From a virus, in the IMG/VR virus record IMGVR_UViG_3300024999_000302, positions 1 to 29,353 of that record: DNA of 29,353 nucleotides. The stretch is one strand, 5' to 3'. Below the pieces are notes generated by a model that was not told the origin of the DNA, ran no database searches, and saw only the letters and a program-made list of their open reading frames with translations. Made by a program: the position numbers and the translations under genes. This document shows positions 7,234-14,374 of this stretch, one piece after another; positions within the stretch are counted from its first letter, which is position 1; each line of letters starts with the position of its first letter.

Positions 7234-7377
7234 TTAGCATTCCACGATCACATCCATAATCCGCTCCCAGAACACCGCTTGTCCTGTGTAGGGGCAACAG
7301 ACTGGAAGCTCGGGATTTTCGTCGTCTACGTCCAGGACGCAGAGGGCATCACAGCAATCACAGATGAACTCAGTCAT
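7234..7377 (-). CDS. Cys-rich 47-residue zinc-ribbon-like peptide
   Basis: The ATG at 7375-7377 lies directly after the polymerase stop (TAAATG), with GGAGG in the polymerase tail 10 nt upstream. The peptide is MTEFICDCCDALCVLDVDDE... followed by ELPVCCPYTGQAVFWERIM and ends in VEC. The CDCC and CCP clusters suggest one zinc site. It fills the gap between polymerase and the SH3-like gene in the same operon, with good start and stop spacing. Function unknown. Confidence 0.65.
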   Translation of the reverse strand: MTEFICDCCDALCVLDVDDENPELPVCCPYTGQAVFWERIMDVIVEC

Positions 7378-9903
7378 TTACGCTGCGTCCTCCATGTCGT
7401 CCTCAGATTCCTCCGAGTCTTCCTCTTCGCTCTCAGCCAAAGCGACCCACTCAAGATCGAACTCCTTCAGGTCTGCCCAGGTCTTGCCTACCTCAGCGTC
7501 AGCCTTCATCGGGAAGTCCGCAGTCAATCCCTTCGGCCACCTGCTGAGGTGCCTGACGATGAATTCGTGCGCTTCGGAGATCATTGAATCCGGGACTTCC
7601 ATCTCACACGAATCGTGGATGACGTTGATGATTTTGAAGGGCAACCCACGCTCGTCGATCTCGGCCCACATGTTGACCAGGCTCTGGAGCATCCCGTCAC
7701 TGGCTACCGACTGGATGATAAAGTTGTTGGCTTGGCGTTCAGCCCTAGCCCGCAGCCCTTCGTCCTCGGAGTCGATGTGAGGAACCCGCCGTTTCCTTCC
7801 AGAGACTGCTACCGCGTAGCCGTGCTCCCTAGCGAACATCACATTTTCCTGAAGCATCTGGCGGATGCCGTAGTGCTTCGCGAAATATTCCGCGAGATTC
7901 TTCTGGGCCTCTTCAACGGAGATCCCAGCGTTCTTCGCAATCAAGGCAGGAGCGGCTCCATACAAAGCGGCGAATCCTAAAGTCTTGGCGATCTGGCGGT
8001 AATTGTTGTACTTCTCCTTGACCTCATGGACTTCGCAGTCGAGCTTGAAAACTTCCCGTGCCGTATTCGAGTGAGGATCGAGCCCGTTCTTGAAGCCCTC
8101 GACCATCGCAGGGTCCTTGCTGATTGCTGCGGTGATCCGCAACTCAGCGTTGGAGAGGTCGGCTACGACCAGAGAAGTTCCCTCTTCTGAGATGAAGCAT
8201 TTTTTGAGCTTCTGTGCTTCCTCGGAGTGCATGGCGATGTTCTGCATGTTAGGGGCTACGCAGCTTATACGTCCGGTCTTTGGTGAGGCTACACGGAACG
8301 AGCAGTGAATCCTGCTGTCCACCGAGCGGTTGATGATTGCCAGCACGTAGGTGCTGAGCATCTTCTTTAGCCCCTCCATCTCCTTTATGACCCGCAAGGC
8401 ACCAACATCAGGGAATTGTTCGGCCCAAGCCAGGAAGCTCTCTTTGTCCGTCGAGTACTCGCCCTTCTTCGTCTTTTTTATCTGCGGGAACTTCAGCACG
8501 TCCTTGAAGAGGAACCGCTTGTGGTTCACACTGTTCACGAGGAAAACCAGAGGTTTCTTCAGTTCAGTGATCGCGTTCTTGCGCTTGGCGTTCTCCTTCT
8601 CAAGCTGGACTCGGGACAGAAGAGCAACCGCCGTCTGGATCTCAGGCAACGTCTTGAGTTCCTCACCAAGAGATTCGATCCTTTCCTCAAGCTCGGCTTT
8701 GTATCGCTCAGCTTCGGGAAGGTCCACCTTCCAGCCACACTGCTCGATCCTCGCCAGGGCGTAAGCGTAGGTGCTCACGTCCTTGAAAACCTCAACTTGC
8801 TCCTCGATCTCCAACTGCTTGTCGAAGTAGTCCGCAAGTTGGATCGAGGCATCCACGTCCATGCAACTATAAGGGAACAGGACTTCCAGCGGGATCAAGT
8901 CGTAGGTGAAGTCGGTTTTCTTGATCTTGTGCTCTTTGCAGTACCTGGACTTGAAAAGCTCCAGCGGGGCATCGTAATCCCCGAAGCCATCCAGAAGAGT
9001 GGCCGCGCAGTACTTCAGCGAGTGAGATTCCCTGTTCTCGTCGCAGAGGAAGCTCGCAATTAAAACGTCGTAGACGTTGTGCTTGCAGAGCTTGGTCTTG
9101 TACTTGTACGCGAGGTGCTTGAAGTCGAAGTAGATGTTGGCCCCGATCTTCATTCTGGAATCGTCGTCGATCAGGTCGTTGCACCCAGTTACGATTTCGG
9201 CCCACTCTTGCGCGGTCCAGTTCCCGTGGTAATCCGGAGTCGGAATGCAGTAGCCGTAGTTAGCCTTGTGCGAGAACTGAATCGTAAGCACTTTTCCTTG
9301 ATTAAACTGCAGCGCAGAAGTCTCAATGTCCAGTGCGTACCGGAAAACGTTCTCCTTGTAGAAGGCGTAGAAGGCCCTGAACTTTTCGATGGTGTCCACG
9401 AGCGTATAAAATCTAGGCTCGCGTTCTTCCTCGATCAGTTCAGGGAACTGCATTTCCCTCTTAGCCAACTCCAAGCACGTCTTGATCGTCCCTACGATGT
9501 CCGGGTTGTGCTTCACCATCGAGTAGGGTGGAATCGTCAGGGCCTTCGTCTGGTACTTCTCGCACTGGATGATCCTGCCGTAGAACTTCGAGGCACCCTT
9601 CGAACCCATGCAAAGCTCGAAGGCTTTGGCTGTAGCGAAGAGCAGGAGGTTCGGAGCGTAGGACCCAATGAACTCGTCTACGTACTCGGCCTTCTCCTTG
9701 AAACCTGCTGCCTTTCCGTCTGCGTAATCCGACAGGCAGATGACCGAAACATCTTCCAACTCGATCCCAACTTCGGTGAGGCCCTTCAACAGATCCTTCA
9801 GCCCATACTTGTTGATAACCCCGCTGTCGATCCAGTCCTGGTGCTGTGGCTGGTCGTAGATGACCAGTACTTTATTATTTGGTGCTTTTCTTGGTGTGAT
9901 CAA
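7378..9903 (-). CDS. Family A DNA polymerase with 3'-5' exonuclease
   Basis: 841 residues from a TTG at 9901-9903, which overlaps the upstream stop as TTGA like other genes here. A further TTG at 9924 has no ribosome binding site. Proofreading domain: ExoI ALDIETS (D192, E194), ExoII NIYFDFKH (D260), ExoIII YSCMDVDAS (Y345, D349). Polymerase domain: motif A VVADLSNAELR (D582), motif B RQIAKTLGFAALYG (636-649, with Phe at the nucleotide-discriminating position) and motif C NVIHDSCEMEV (D763). Motif C has HDS where most pol I enzymes have HDE. The tail is strongly acidic (SEEEDSEESEDDMEDAA). It is the phage replicative polymerase and the hub of this operon. Confidence 0.96.
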   Translation of the reverse strand: MITPRKAPNNKVLVIYDQPQHQDWIDSGVINKYGLKDLLKGLTEVGIELEDVSVICLSDYADGKAAGFKEKAEYVDEFIGSYAPNLLLFATAKAFELCMGSKGASKFYGRIIQCEKYQTKALTIPPYSMVKHNPDIVGTIKTCLELAKREMQFPELIEEEREPRFYTLVDTIEKFRAFYAFYKENVFRYALDIETSALQFNQGKVLTIQFSHKANYGYCIPTPDYHGNWTAQEWAEIVTGCNDLIDDDSRMKIGANIYFDFKHLAYKYKTKLCKHNVYDVLIASFLCDENRESHSLKYCAATLLDGFGDYDAPLELFKSRYCKEHKIKKTDFTYDLIPLEVLFPYSCMDVDASIQLADYFDKQLEIEEQVEVFKDVSTYAYALARIEQCGWKVDLPEAERYKAELEERIESLGEELKTLPEIQTAVALLSRVQLEKENAKRKNAITELKKPLVFLVNSVNHKRFLFKDVLKFPQIKKTKKGEYSTDKESFLAWAEQFPDVGALRVIKEMEGLKKMLSTYVLAIINRSVDSRIHCSFRVASPKTGRISCVAPNMQNIAMHSEEAQKLKKCFISEEGTSLVVADLSNAELRITAAISKDPAMVEGFKNGLDPHSNTAREVFKLDCEVHEVKEKYNNYRQIAKTLGFAALYGAAPALIAKNAGISVEEAQKNLAEYFAKHYGIRQMLQENVMFAREHGYAVAVSGRKRRVPHIDSEDEGLRARAERQANNFIIQSVASDGMLQSLVNMWAEIDERGLPFKIINVIHDSCEMEVPDSMISEAHEFIVRHLSRWPKGLTADFPMKADAEVGKTWADLKEFDLEWVALAESEEEDSEESEDDMEDAA

Positions 9904-10115
9904 ACCTCGCCATCCTCCCAGCAACTTGCGTGAACCAACTCTTTCCGACTACCAACCCGAAACCTAACCGCCACTTTCCCTGAAATAACTTCCCCTGACT
10001 TGCTTCGATTCGAGCGACCGCCTGTGACGACCACGAGTGCCCTCACCACGGCTTTGTCCTGCTCCTTGAACGGCTGGTTACAAACCGCGCAGATGTTATG
10101 AAATCCTCCTGCCAT
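9900..10115 (-). CDS. Small zinc-knuckle protein ahead of DNA polymerase
   Basis: 71 residues. The ATG follows GGGAGGTAGAA. The N-terminus NICAVCNQPF and the C-terminus ELVHASCWEDGEV give a C-x2-C...H-x2-C set that could bind one zinc. The middle is basic (GGRSNRSKS) with a beta segment, KVAVRFRVG. Its TGA overlaps the TTG start of the DNA polymerase, so the two are probably translationally coupled. Function unknown; DNA binding is possible from the charge pattern. Confidence 0.75.
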   Translation of the reverse strand: MAGGFHNICAVCNQPFKEQDKAVVRALVVVTGGRSNRSKSGEVISGKVAVRFRVGSRKELVHASCWEDGEV

Positions 10116-10126
10116 TTCTACCTCCC

Positions 10127-10140
10127 ATTCAGATGTGAAT
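10127..10140. promoter_or_regulatory. Operator-like palindrome ATTCAGATGTGAAT
   Basis: Perfect-arm copy. It sits immediately upstream of the GGGAGG of the zinc-knuckle/polymerase unit and just downstream of the stop at 10145. I find no convincing promoter next to it, so it may act at an unseen start site or in the mRNA leader. Confidence 0.65.
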
Positions 10141-10144
10141 TTGT

Positions 10145-10441
10145 TTAGTCGCAGATAAACGTGCCGTCTTTGCGGCCCTCATCCAGGCGAGCCTGCCCTT
10201 CCACTTTGGTCTGCAAGCGAGGCCACCACAGCCCGTCCGGTACAGCCAAGCCGGTCATCATCCCAACTGGGAGAGGCACGATGAAAAGGTAATCCTCGGT
10301 GCAGTGCTCAACGGCCTCTTCCTCGGTCTCGAAGAGCCCTTCCAGCATCCAGCCGTTTACCTGCCCATCGTCTGCGATACCAGCCATGTGCTGACCCACC
10401 GCGTACATTTTCCTGATCTCAGGATTTTCCCACCATTTCAT
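10145..10441 (-). CDS. Conserved small phage protein (unknown)
   Basis: 98 residues. The ATG follows AAGGAGACGAAA. It is Trp-rich, with the pattern NGWMLEGLFETEEEAVEHC (about residues 29-47) followed by DYLFIVPLPVGMMT and a LWWPRLQ segment. I recognise this arrangement (W-x-L-x-G-x-F-x-T-E-x-x-A, C-x-D, a hydrophobic strand, then P-x-G) from small proteins of many phages, with no known function. A single domain of under 100 residues with no signal peptide. It is 10 nt from the next gene upstream and in the same operon. Confidence 0.75.
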   Translation of the reverse strand: MKWWENPEIRKMYAVGQHMAGIADDGQVNGWMLEGLFETEEEAVEHCTEDYLFIVPLPVGMMTGLAVPDGLWWPRLQTKVEGQARLDEGRKDGTFICD

Positions 10442-10451
10442 TTTCGTCTCC

Positions 10452-10745
10452 TTAGAAATCCCACGCTTTCTCTTCGATCTGAGCGCCCTTGCTCCGCAGG
10501 AACGGAATCAGCACGTCCTTGAAGCAATTAGGGCAAATGTCTACGTTCAACTCGGTGCCCCAGCCTCCCTCCGGATAACTGGAGCCGTCCTTCTGGCGAA
10601 CCGTCACTTCTACCTCGACTTCGTTCACCTCCCAGGAAGAAGACTCCCAGTTCCCGCGCTTGGCTACCGCACCGCAGAGATCGCAGGTGGTTTCTGCTAG
10701 GTAAGTCTCAACTCCGGTTCTAGGCCGAGTTTCGTACTTCTTCAT
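10452..10745 (-). CDS. Zinc-ribbon protein (CxxC x2), unknown
   Basis: 97 residues. The ATG follows AAAGGAGACGAAAA. Two cysteine pairs, TCDLCGA (about 20-26) and DICPNCF (about 74-80), flank a Glu/Val-rich beta region (NEVEVEVTVRQK), the layout of a zinc ribbon. The C-terminus is helical. It lies in a run of small genes between primase and polymerase. A generic nucleic-acid-binding or regulatory role is possible but not shown. Confidence 0.75.
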   Translation of the reverse strand: MKKYETRPRTGVETYLAETTCDLCGAVAKRGNWESSSWEVNEVEVEVTVRQKDGSSYPEGGWGTELNVDICPNCFKDVLIPFLRSKGAQIEEKAWDF

Positions 10746-10757
10746 TTTTCGTCTCCT

Positions 10758-11087
10758 TTAGGCGTGAGCCAGCGGCTCCCAACCGAACCGGCTCATCCGC
10801 TGCAAGTACTCCATCTTGCTCTTGTAGATTTCTAGGCTCGCATAGCAAATCGAATCCCCCAGCATTTCATCCCTGACGAACTTCAACTCGATCTTGTCCC
10901 ACCAGGCGCAATCAGTTACGTCGTACTCGCAGCAAAAAACCCTCCCATCCTCCAGGAGCACGTCGATGTCCACTTCTTCAGGGCCATACGAGCAACGAAG
11001 AATTTCCACCCCACCAAGCTCTCGGATAACCTCTTCAAGCACCGAGGAATACCTCGCACCCTCCGTTGCTTCTACGATGTCGAGCAT
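10758..11087 (-). CDS. Unknown protein, 109 residues
   Basis: The start is the ATG at 11085-11087 with GGGAGG 6 nt upstream. The frame is open further upstream, but that part overlaps the previous gene and has no ribosome binding site. The sequence is acidic (VEATEGARYSSVLEEVIREL, then GPEEVDIDVLLEDGRVFCCEYD) with three internal cysteines, CC about residues 60-61 and C about 67. The strand-rich middle and terminal helix suggest a small alpha/beta fold. No family recognised. It is one nt from the mini-NTPase gene. Confidence 0.7.
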   Translation of the reverse strand: MLDIVEATEGARYSSVLEEVIRELGGVEILRCSYGPEEVDIDVLLEDGRVFCCEYDVTDCAWWDKIELKFVRDEMLGDSICYASLEIYKSKMEYLQRMSRFGWEPLAHA

Positions 11088-11088
11088 T

Positions 11089-11511
11089 TTAGTTCCTCCC
11101 GAGGAAGATGAAAGTTTGGTGCGCGTCTTTGCAGAGGGCACGGTAGAAATCTTCTACGCGAATATCCTTAAACACCAGCCAAGGCTCGTCTACGTAGATT
11201 CGGTTGAATCTTTCAGTCGGGTAAGGAAGATTTCCTGTGGTCCAGTACACCTGTGCGGGAGTTGCTGAGTACTGAAGGGCTTGCTCGTAACCGCCCACCA
11301 CAATCAGATCCCCTGCCTTCGCTCTGTCCTTGATGCACTCGGTCTTGCCTGCACGTCGGTTAGGGTTCACATGAACCGTAGCAATATCCATCGCGTAACC
11401 CACAGGCCCTAGCACACTGAACCACTTTTCGTCCTTGAAGCGCTCCCGAAACTGCTCATTCGCCTCGACCAGCAAATCCACCGCACAACAAAATTTTTCG
11501 TAATGATCCAA
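11089..11511 (-). CDS. Compact P-loop NTPase-like protein
   Basis: 140 residues. The TTG start has GGAGGG 5 nt upstream and lies three nt after the primase stop. The order of elements fits a minimal P-loop core. A strand plus Walker A-like segment ATVHVNPNRRAGKTECIKD (about 44-62) has RRAGKT, lacking the first Gly, as in some helicases and terminases. Then comes a second strand, GDLIVVGG (about 67-74), a Walker B-like strand RIYVDEPWLVF (about 104-114), and a last strand QTFIFLGRN at the very end. The whole protein is smaller than typical NTPases, so it may be a stripped or inactive relative. It sits between primase and polymerase genes. Fold assignment is inference from motifs; the role is unknown. 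Confidence 0.7.
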   Translation of the reverse strand: MDHYEKFCCAVDLLVEANEQFRERFKDEKWFSVLGPVGYAMDIATVHVNPNRRAGKTECIKDRAKAGDLIVVGGYEQALQYSATPAQVYWTTGNLPYPTERFNRIYVDEPWLVFKDIRVEDFYRALCKDAHQTFIFLGRN

Positions 11512-11514
11512 TTT

Positions 11515-12540
11515 TTATCCCTCCGGTTCGTACAACTCGTTTCCACATTTCCCCTTCGCGTTGAAAGGGCATTTCCATTTTTTGCACTCGGCACCGAACT
11601 CGATCTTGAACTCCCAATTTTCGAGGAGACAGGTGGGGAGCTTGATGGTGCCTCTGCCTGCCAGAGCAAGCTCCAGCCTTTCCCTATCGAGATCCCCAAG
11701 ATCGTCTCCGGATTCGTAGTACACCGACAAATCAGCCATCGTCACCTTGAACCACGGAGTCAACGCCGCGCAGATCTTCTGAGCCGCTTGGCACCCAGCT
11801 TTGTCGGGATCTGCGACGTAGCAAATCTCCTCAGCGCCAGTAGAGAGCAGCATCATGATTTTGTTAGCGCTGAAGTTATTTACGCCGAAATAACAAATTG
11901 CCGGGAACCCCATCGAGTTGGGCTTGATCGCGTGGAACAAGCCCTCACCTAGCAGGATCATCTTCGGCTTTTGTTTCTTGACTAAATCAATTGGAAAAAG
12001 CCAATTGTGCCGACAGGTGCTGCCCTTGTTCCTTAAATAGCGAGGCTGCTCATCTCCAAGCGCCCTGGCATCAACCCCGACGAGCTTCCCGTCAACGTAA
12101 ATTGGAACTGCCAGGCGGTTCGAATACCTTCCCCTTAAAACTTTGACCGCCCCGATCTCCTGGTAGAAGGAAGCAGGAATTCCTCGGTAATCTTCGTCCC
12201 AAATTTCCCCACTCGGAAAAAATATTTCAGGAGCCTCCTCGACAACCGGAACTTCCTCAGTCTTGCTCAGCCTCGACAAAATTCCTCGTAGCCCGAGCCC
12301 AAGCTCCTGCATTTCGTCCAGTTCTTCACCGAGGAGCCATCGGTACATCCCAGCCTGATTTAGCTTAAATCCACAAGACCAGCAGTGGCCCACCTGCTTC
12401 TCCAAATTAATCTGGAATGAGGGCCTCCCGTCGATTCCGCCTGCGTGGAGGTGCTGGTGAGGACAGGTGATTGAAATCTCCATGCCCCCTTTAGCTTCGT
12501 AGTCGATGCCCCTACTTTCGAGCAGATCAAGGATTTCCAT
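11515..12540 (-). CDS. DNA primase, zinc-finger plus Toprim
   Basis: 341 residues from the ATG at 12538-12540, which overlaps the previous stop as TGATG; a GTG immediately before it is possible, and no strong ribosome binding site is seen, suggesting coupling. The N-terminal zinc domain has C26, H-rich PHQHLH, RPSFQI (39-44) and HCWSCGF (52-58), the CHC2 pattern of bacterial-type primases. The Toprim domain has ILLGEGLFHAI (E199) and VADPDKAGC (D244, D246). An extra Cys set (ECKKWKCPFN...KCG, about 318-333) closes the protein. Known role: synthesises RNA primers for the lagging strand with the DnaB-type helicase encoded at 16461-17804. About half the length of host DnaG; no helicase-binding domain is obvious. 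Confidence 0.92.
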   Translation of the reverse strand: MEILDLLESRGIDYEAKGGMEISITCPHQHLHAGGIDGRPSFQINLEKQVGHCWSCGFKLNQAGMYRWLLGEELDEMQELGLGLRGILSRLSKTEEVPVVEEAPEIFFPSGEIWDEDYRGIPASFYQEIGAVKVLRGRYSNRLAVPIYVDGKLVGVDARALGDEQPRYLRNKGSTCRHNWLFPIDLVKKQKPKMILLGEGLFHAIKPNSMGFPAICYFGVNNFSANKIMMLLSTGAEEICYVADPDKAGCQAAQKICAALTPWFKVTMADLSVYYESGDDLGDLDRERLELALAGRGTIKLPTCLLENWEFKIEFGAECKKWKCPFNAKGKCGNELYEPEG

Positions 12541-12731
12541 CACTCAGGCCGATTAAAGAGGACAAAAAGTTCCTCGGCGTCAAGCTTCTCAAGCGCCTGC
12601 TTGTCCCATTCCCAGTCATCTTCCCCACAGAATTTTGCTAGTTGCTTTTCCTCCAGCATCGCTGCGTCGGTGGTGCTCAGCATCCCCCTTCCGATTACCG
12701 CTGCGACCAGCATTTCCTTGATGTCGCTCAC
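12540..12731 (-). CDS. 63-residue paralog A (tandem pair)
   Basis: The GTG start at 12729-12731 follows GGGAGGTTTAG. It shares layout and many positions with the next gene upstream: an N-terminal helix IKEMLVAAVIGRGMLSTTDA, an EEK turn, then W-x-W-x-K-x-A-L and a terminal E-L-F-x-L helix. The two adjacent genes have identical length, so this is a tandem duplication. The stop overlaps the primase start, suggesting coupled translation. Function unknown; the helical two-part fold could be a small adaptor for replication proteins. Confidence 0.75.
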   Translation of the reverse strand: MSDIKEMLVAAVIGRGMLSTTDAAMLEEKQLAKFCGEDDWEWDKQALEKLDAEELFVLFNRPE

Positions 12732-12923
12732 CTAAACCTCCCTCATCCACAGCTCCACCAATTGCTCGGTGCTTAGCGCTCCAAGGGCTTCCTTGTTCCA
12801 CTTCCAGGAAAATTTGTCGTTGAAAGTAGCGAAGCCCTTATCCTCCATCAGCCTGGCGTCCTCCACACTCAAGAACGCCTTGCCCATCACCGCGTCTAAA
12901 ACGAGTTGCTTGATTTGGTTCAT
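12732..12923 (-). CDS. 63-residue paralog B (tandem pair)
   Basis: The ATG follows AAAAAGGAGGCCGC. It is the duplicate partner of the gene at 12540-12731: compare IKQLVLDAVMGKAFLSVEDA with the equivalent segment there, followed by MEDKGF, WKWNKEALGAL and EQLVEL. The two genes abut with no gap. It is the first gene of the primase-polymerase unit and follows the operator at 12939-12952. No family recognised. A single helical domain without Cys or membrane segments. Confidence 0.75.
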   Translation of the reverse strand: MNQIKQLVLDAVMGKAFLSVEDARLMEDKGFATFNDKFSWKWNKEALGALSTEQLVELWMREV

Positions 12924-12938
12924 GCGGCCTCCTTTTTA

Positions 12939-12952
12939 ATTCACTTCTGAAT
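12939..12952. promoter_or_regulatory. Operator-like palindrome ATTCACTTCTGAAT
   Basis: Perfect-arm copy directly upstream of the AAGGAGG of the 63-residue gene that opens the primase-polymerase unit. Upstream on the minus strand only weak -35-like words (TTGAAG, TTGGCT) are seen. Confidence 0.65.
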
Positions 12953-12966
12953 TTGTTCAGCCAAAC

Positions 12967-13752
12967 CTAAGACTTCAAATACTTAACTAACTCATCGACC
13001 GTCGTAATCATCCCCGGATCTTCCCATTTCATAGCAACCCCGTTCAATTCGAAGTACCTCTTCTTGAACTCCACAGGGTCCAAATGCGAGCAAACTAAAG
13101 TCGGCTTGCCTTCCGTCCTTCGGTGCTGGATCAGCATCTGCAAGACGGATTGAGAAAAATCGGTGGTGTACTCCGTCCCGACCATGTACAGGCAAAGCAA
13201 CTCCGCTTTGTCGGCTGTGGTTGCTACGTAATTATTCTGATCCCACTTTTTGATCTCTTCGAGGAGCTTCCCGAAACTCACCATCTTCGCATCAACTCCG
13301 GACTTGATAGCCGCTTTGATAATGTTCGAAGCCGCCTGAAGAGCTGCGGATTCAAACCCCGAGTGGAAGTAGAGGACCAGCGGCTTGTTCAGGATCTTGC
13401 CGACAGCACCCAGAATCAAATCGTAGGCGTTCACGGTCTTGACCCCAGCGACCGGAGTTTCGTCATTCCGGATGTACGGGACTGGCACTCCGGAGGCTTT
13501 CAGCTTTTTCTCGAAAAACTCTAATTCTTGCATGAGGCTCCAAAGGTGCTGGTCGATTTTCTCAATCAAGCCAGGTAATAAAATTGGGACCTCAGTGAGG
13601 TCCCTGTAATTTTTAACTATAACCCTTAGGTAGGGCAGAGGGATTCTGAGGTGGTGCTTGAAGATTGAATGTTGATTCCATCCGAGGTAACCCAGCGGCT
13701 CGATTGGGGATTTGTTGTAGTTAGCCCCTGCCAAAGTAATTCGCCACAGCAT
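12967..13752 (-). CDS. Helicase-loader-like protein with degenerate Walker motifs
   Basis: 261 residues from an ATG at 13750-13752 inside the preceding gene (32-nt overlap). The start is uncertain; a TTG at 13734 is an alternative. The C-terminal half follows the DnaC/IstB pattern: VNAYDLILGAVGKIL, then a strand KPLVLYFHSGFESAALQAAS (about 123-142) where GxxGxGKT is expected, KSGVDAKMVSFGKLLEEI, a Walker B-like strand ELLCLYMVGTEYTTDF, and KPTLVCSHLDPVEFKKRYF, equivalent to the arginine-finger/sensor region. The Gly-Lys-Thr of Walker A and the acidic pair of Walker B are missing, so ATP binding is doubtful. Context with DnaB-type helicase and primase supports a loader or adaptor role. This rests on pattern alignment by eye. 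Confidence 0.6.
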   Translation of the reverse strand: MLWRITLAGANYNKSPIEPLGYLGWNQHSIFKHHLRIPLPYLRVIVKNYRDLTEVPILLPGLIEKIDQHLWSLMQELEFFEKKLKASGVPVPYIRNDETPVAGVKTVNAYDLILGAVGKILNKPLVLYFHSGFESAALQAASNIIKAAIKSGVDAKMVSFGKLLEEIKKWDQNNYVATTADKAELLCLYMVGTEYTTDFSQSVLQMLIQHRRTEGKPTLVCSHLDPVEFKKRYFELNGVAMKWEDPGMITTVDELVKYLKS

Positions 13753-14002
13753 CCTCTCGGGAGATCTCCAGCATCTTGAGGCAGTGCTTCAGGAGCTTCT
13801 CGTCAACAACATCTTCCTTCCGGCAGAATTTGCAGGAGGATTCTGCATAGGGGTCTTCTTCGTCCTCGTCTGCCCGAACAAAACCATCCTTCTCAGCACA
13901 CTCATCGGAGCACCACACGTTCCCGCAGTCGCAGCATTCAAAGTAACCGCAATCCGGGAACGTCTCGCCACACCTGACACAGGAAAAATAATCAACGCCC
14001 AT
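13721..14002 (-). CDS. Multi-zinc Cys-rich protein
   Basis: 93 residues. The ATG follows GGAGGTTAGGG. There are at least eleven cysteines, in SCVRCGETF, DCGYFECCDCGNVWCSDEC and SCKFCRKED, a treble-clef or RING-like spacing that could hold two or three zinc ions. The linker is acidic (RADEDEEDPYAE) and the C-terminal helix KLLKHCLKMLEISRED follows. The 3' end overlaps the loader-like gene by 32 nt. It heads the run of small Cys-rich genes at 13.7-15.7 kb. A role in protein-protein or nucleic acid contacts is likely; the actual function is unknown. Confidence 0.75.
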   Translation of the reverse strand: MGVDYFSCVRCGETFPDCGYFECCDCGNVWCSDECAEKDGFVRADEDEEDPYAESSCKFCRKEDVVDEKLLKHCLKMLEISREDAVANYFGRG

Positions 14003-14004
14003 CC

Positions 14005-14157
14005 CTAACCTCCAAAATTTACTCGCATCGAAGCGAGGAAGTAATCCATCCCGAACGCGCCGACCCCGAGGCTGAGCCCCGCGATCCCATAGAGGATGCA
14101 GCAGGCGACAATCGAAGTCCCGAGGTCGTTCATGACCTTCCCGATCTTAACCAACAT
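14005..14157 (-). CDS. Small single-pass membrane peptide
   Basis: 50 residues. The ATG at 14155-14157 has GGAGGGG 2 nt upstream. After a short amphipathic start (MLVKIGKVMNDLG) comes one hydrophobic segment, IVACCILYGIAGLSLGVGAF (about residues 16-35), and a short tail, MDYFLASMRVNFGG. It overlaps the preceding gene by 11 nt and ends 2 nt before the next. Probably an inner-membrane peptide. Candidate roles in phage are holin-like or superinfection functions, but nothing specific supports either. Confidence 0.65.
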   Translation of the reverse strand: MLVKIGKVMNDLGTSIVACCILYGIAGLSLGVGAFGMDYFLASMRVNFGG

Positions 14158-14374
14158 ATCCCCTCCGCGCTTCCAGAATGTGAGCCAATCCAGGACGAGC
14201 CACAGTCCCAGAATCTCCTACAGGAACCAAGATGCACTTCGGCATGACCCGCTTGAAGCCTTGAGCGTCCGTGATGACGCGAGACTTGTGCATCTGCCTC
14301 GCCAGCTTGATCTCGGCTTTGTCGTTGGAAAGTACTGAGAATCCGCAGTTCTTGCAAAAATAACTAAACTTCAT
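14147..14374 (-). CDS. Small CxxC protein (unknown)
   Basis: 75 residues from the ATG at 14372-14374, which has GGAGGTTATCTCGA upstream. The frame is open far upstream but that overlaps a better gene. One N-terminal knuckle is seen, YFCKNCGFSV (residues 5-14), then a basic helix AEIKLARQMHKSRV, a segment RVMPKCILVPVGD and a terminal helix ending RRGYVG. Likely one zinc site with an incomplete ligand set unless another Cys or His joins. Overlaps both neighbours by about 11 nt. Function unknown. Confidence 0.7.
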   Translation of the reverse strand: MKFSYFCKNCGFSVLSNDKAEIKLARQMHKSRVITDAQGFKRVMPKCILVPVGDSGTVARPGLAHILEARRGYVG

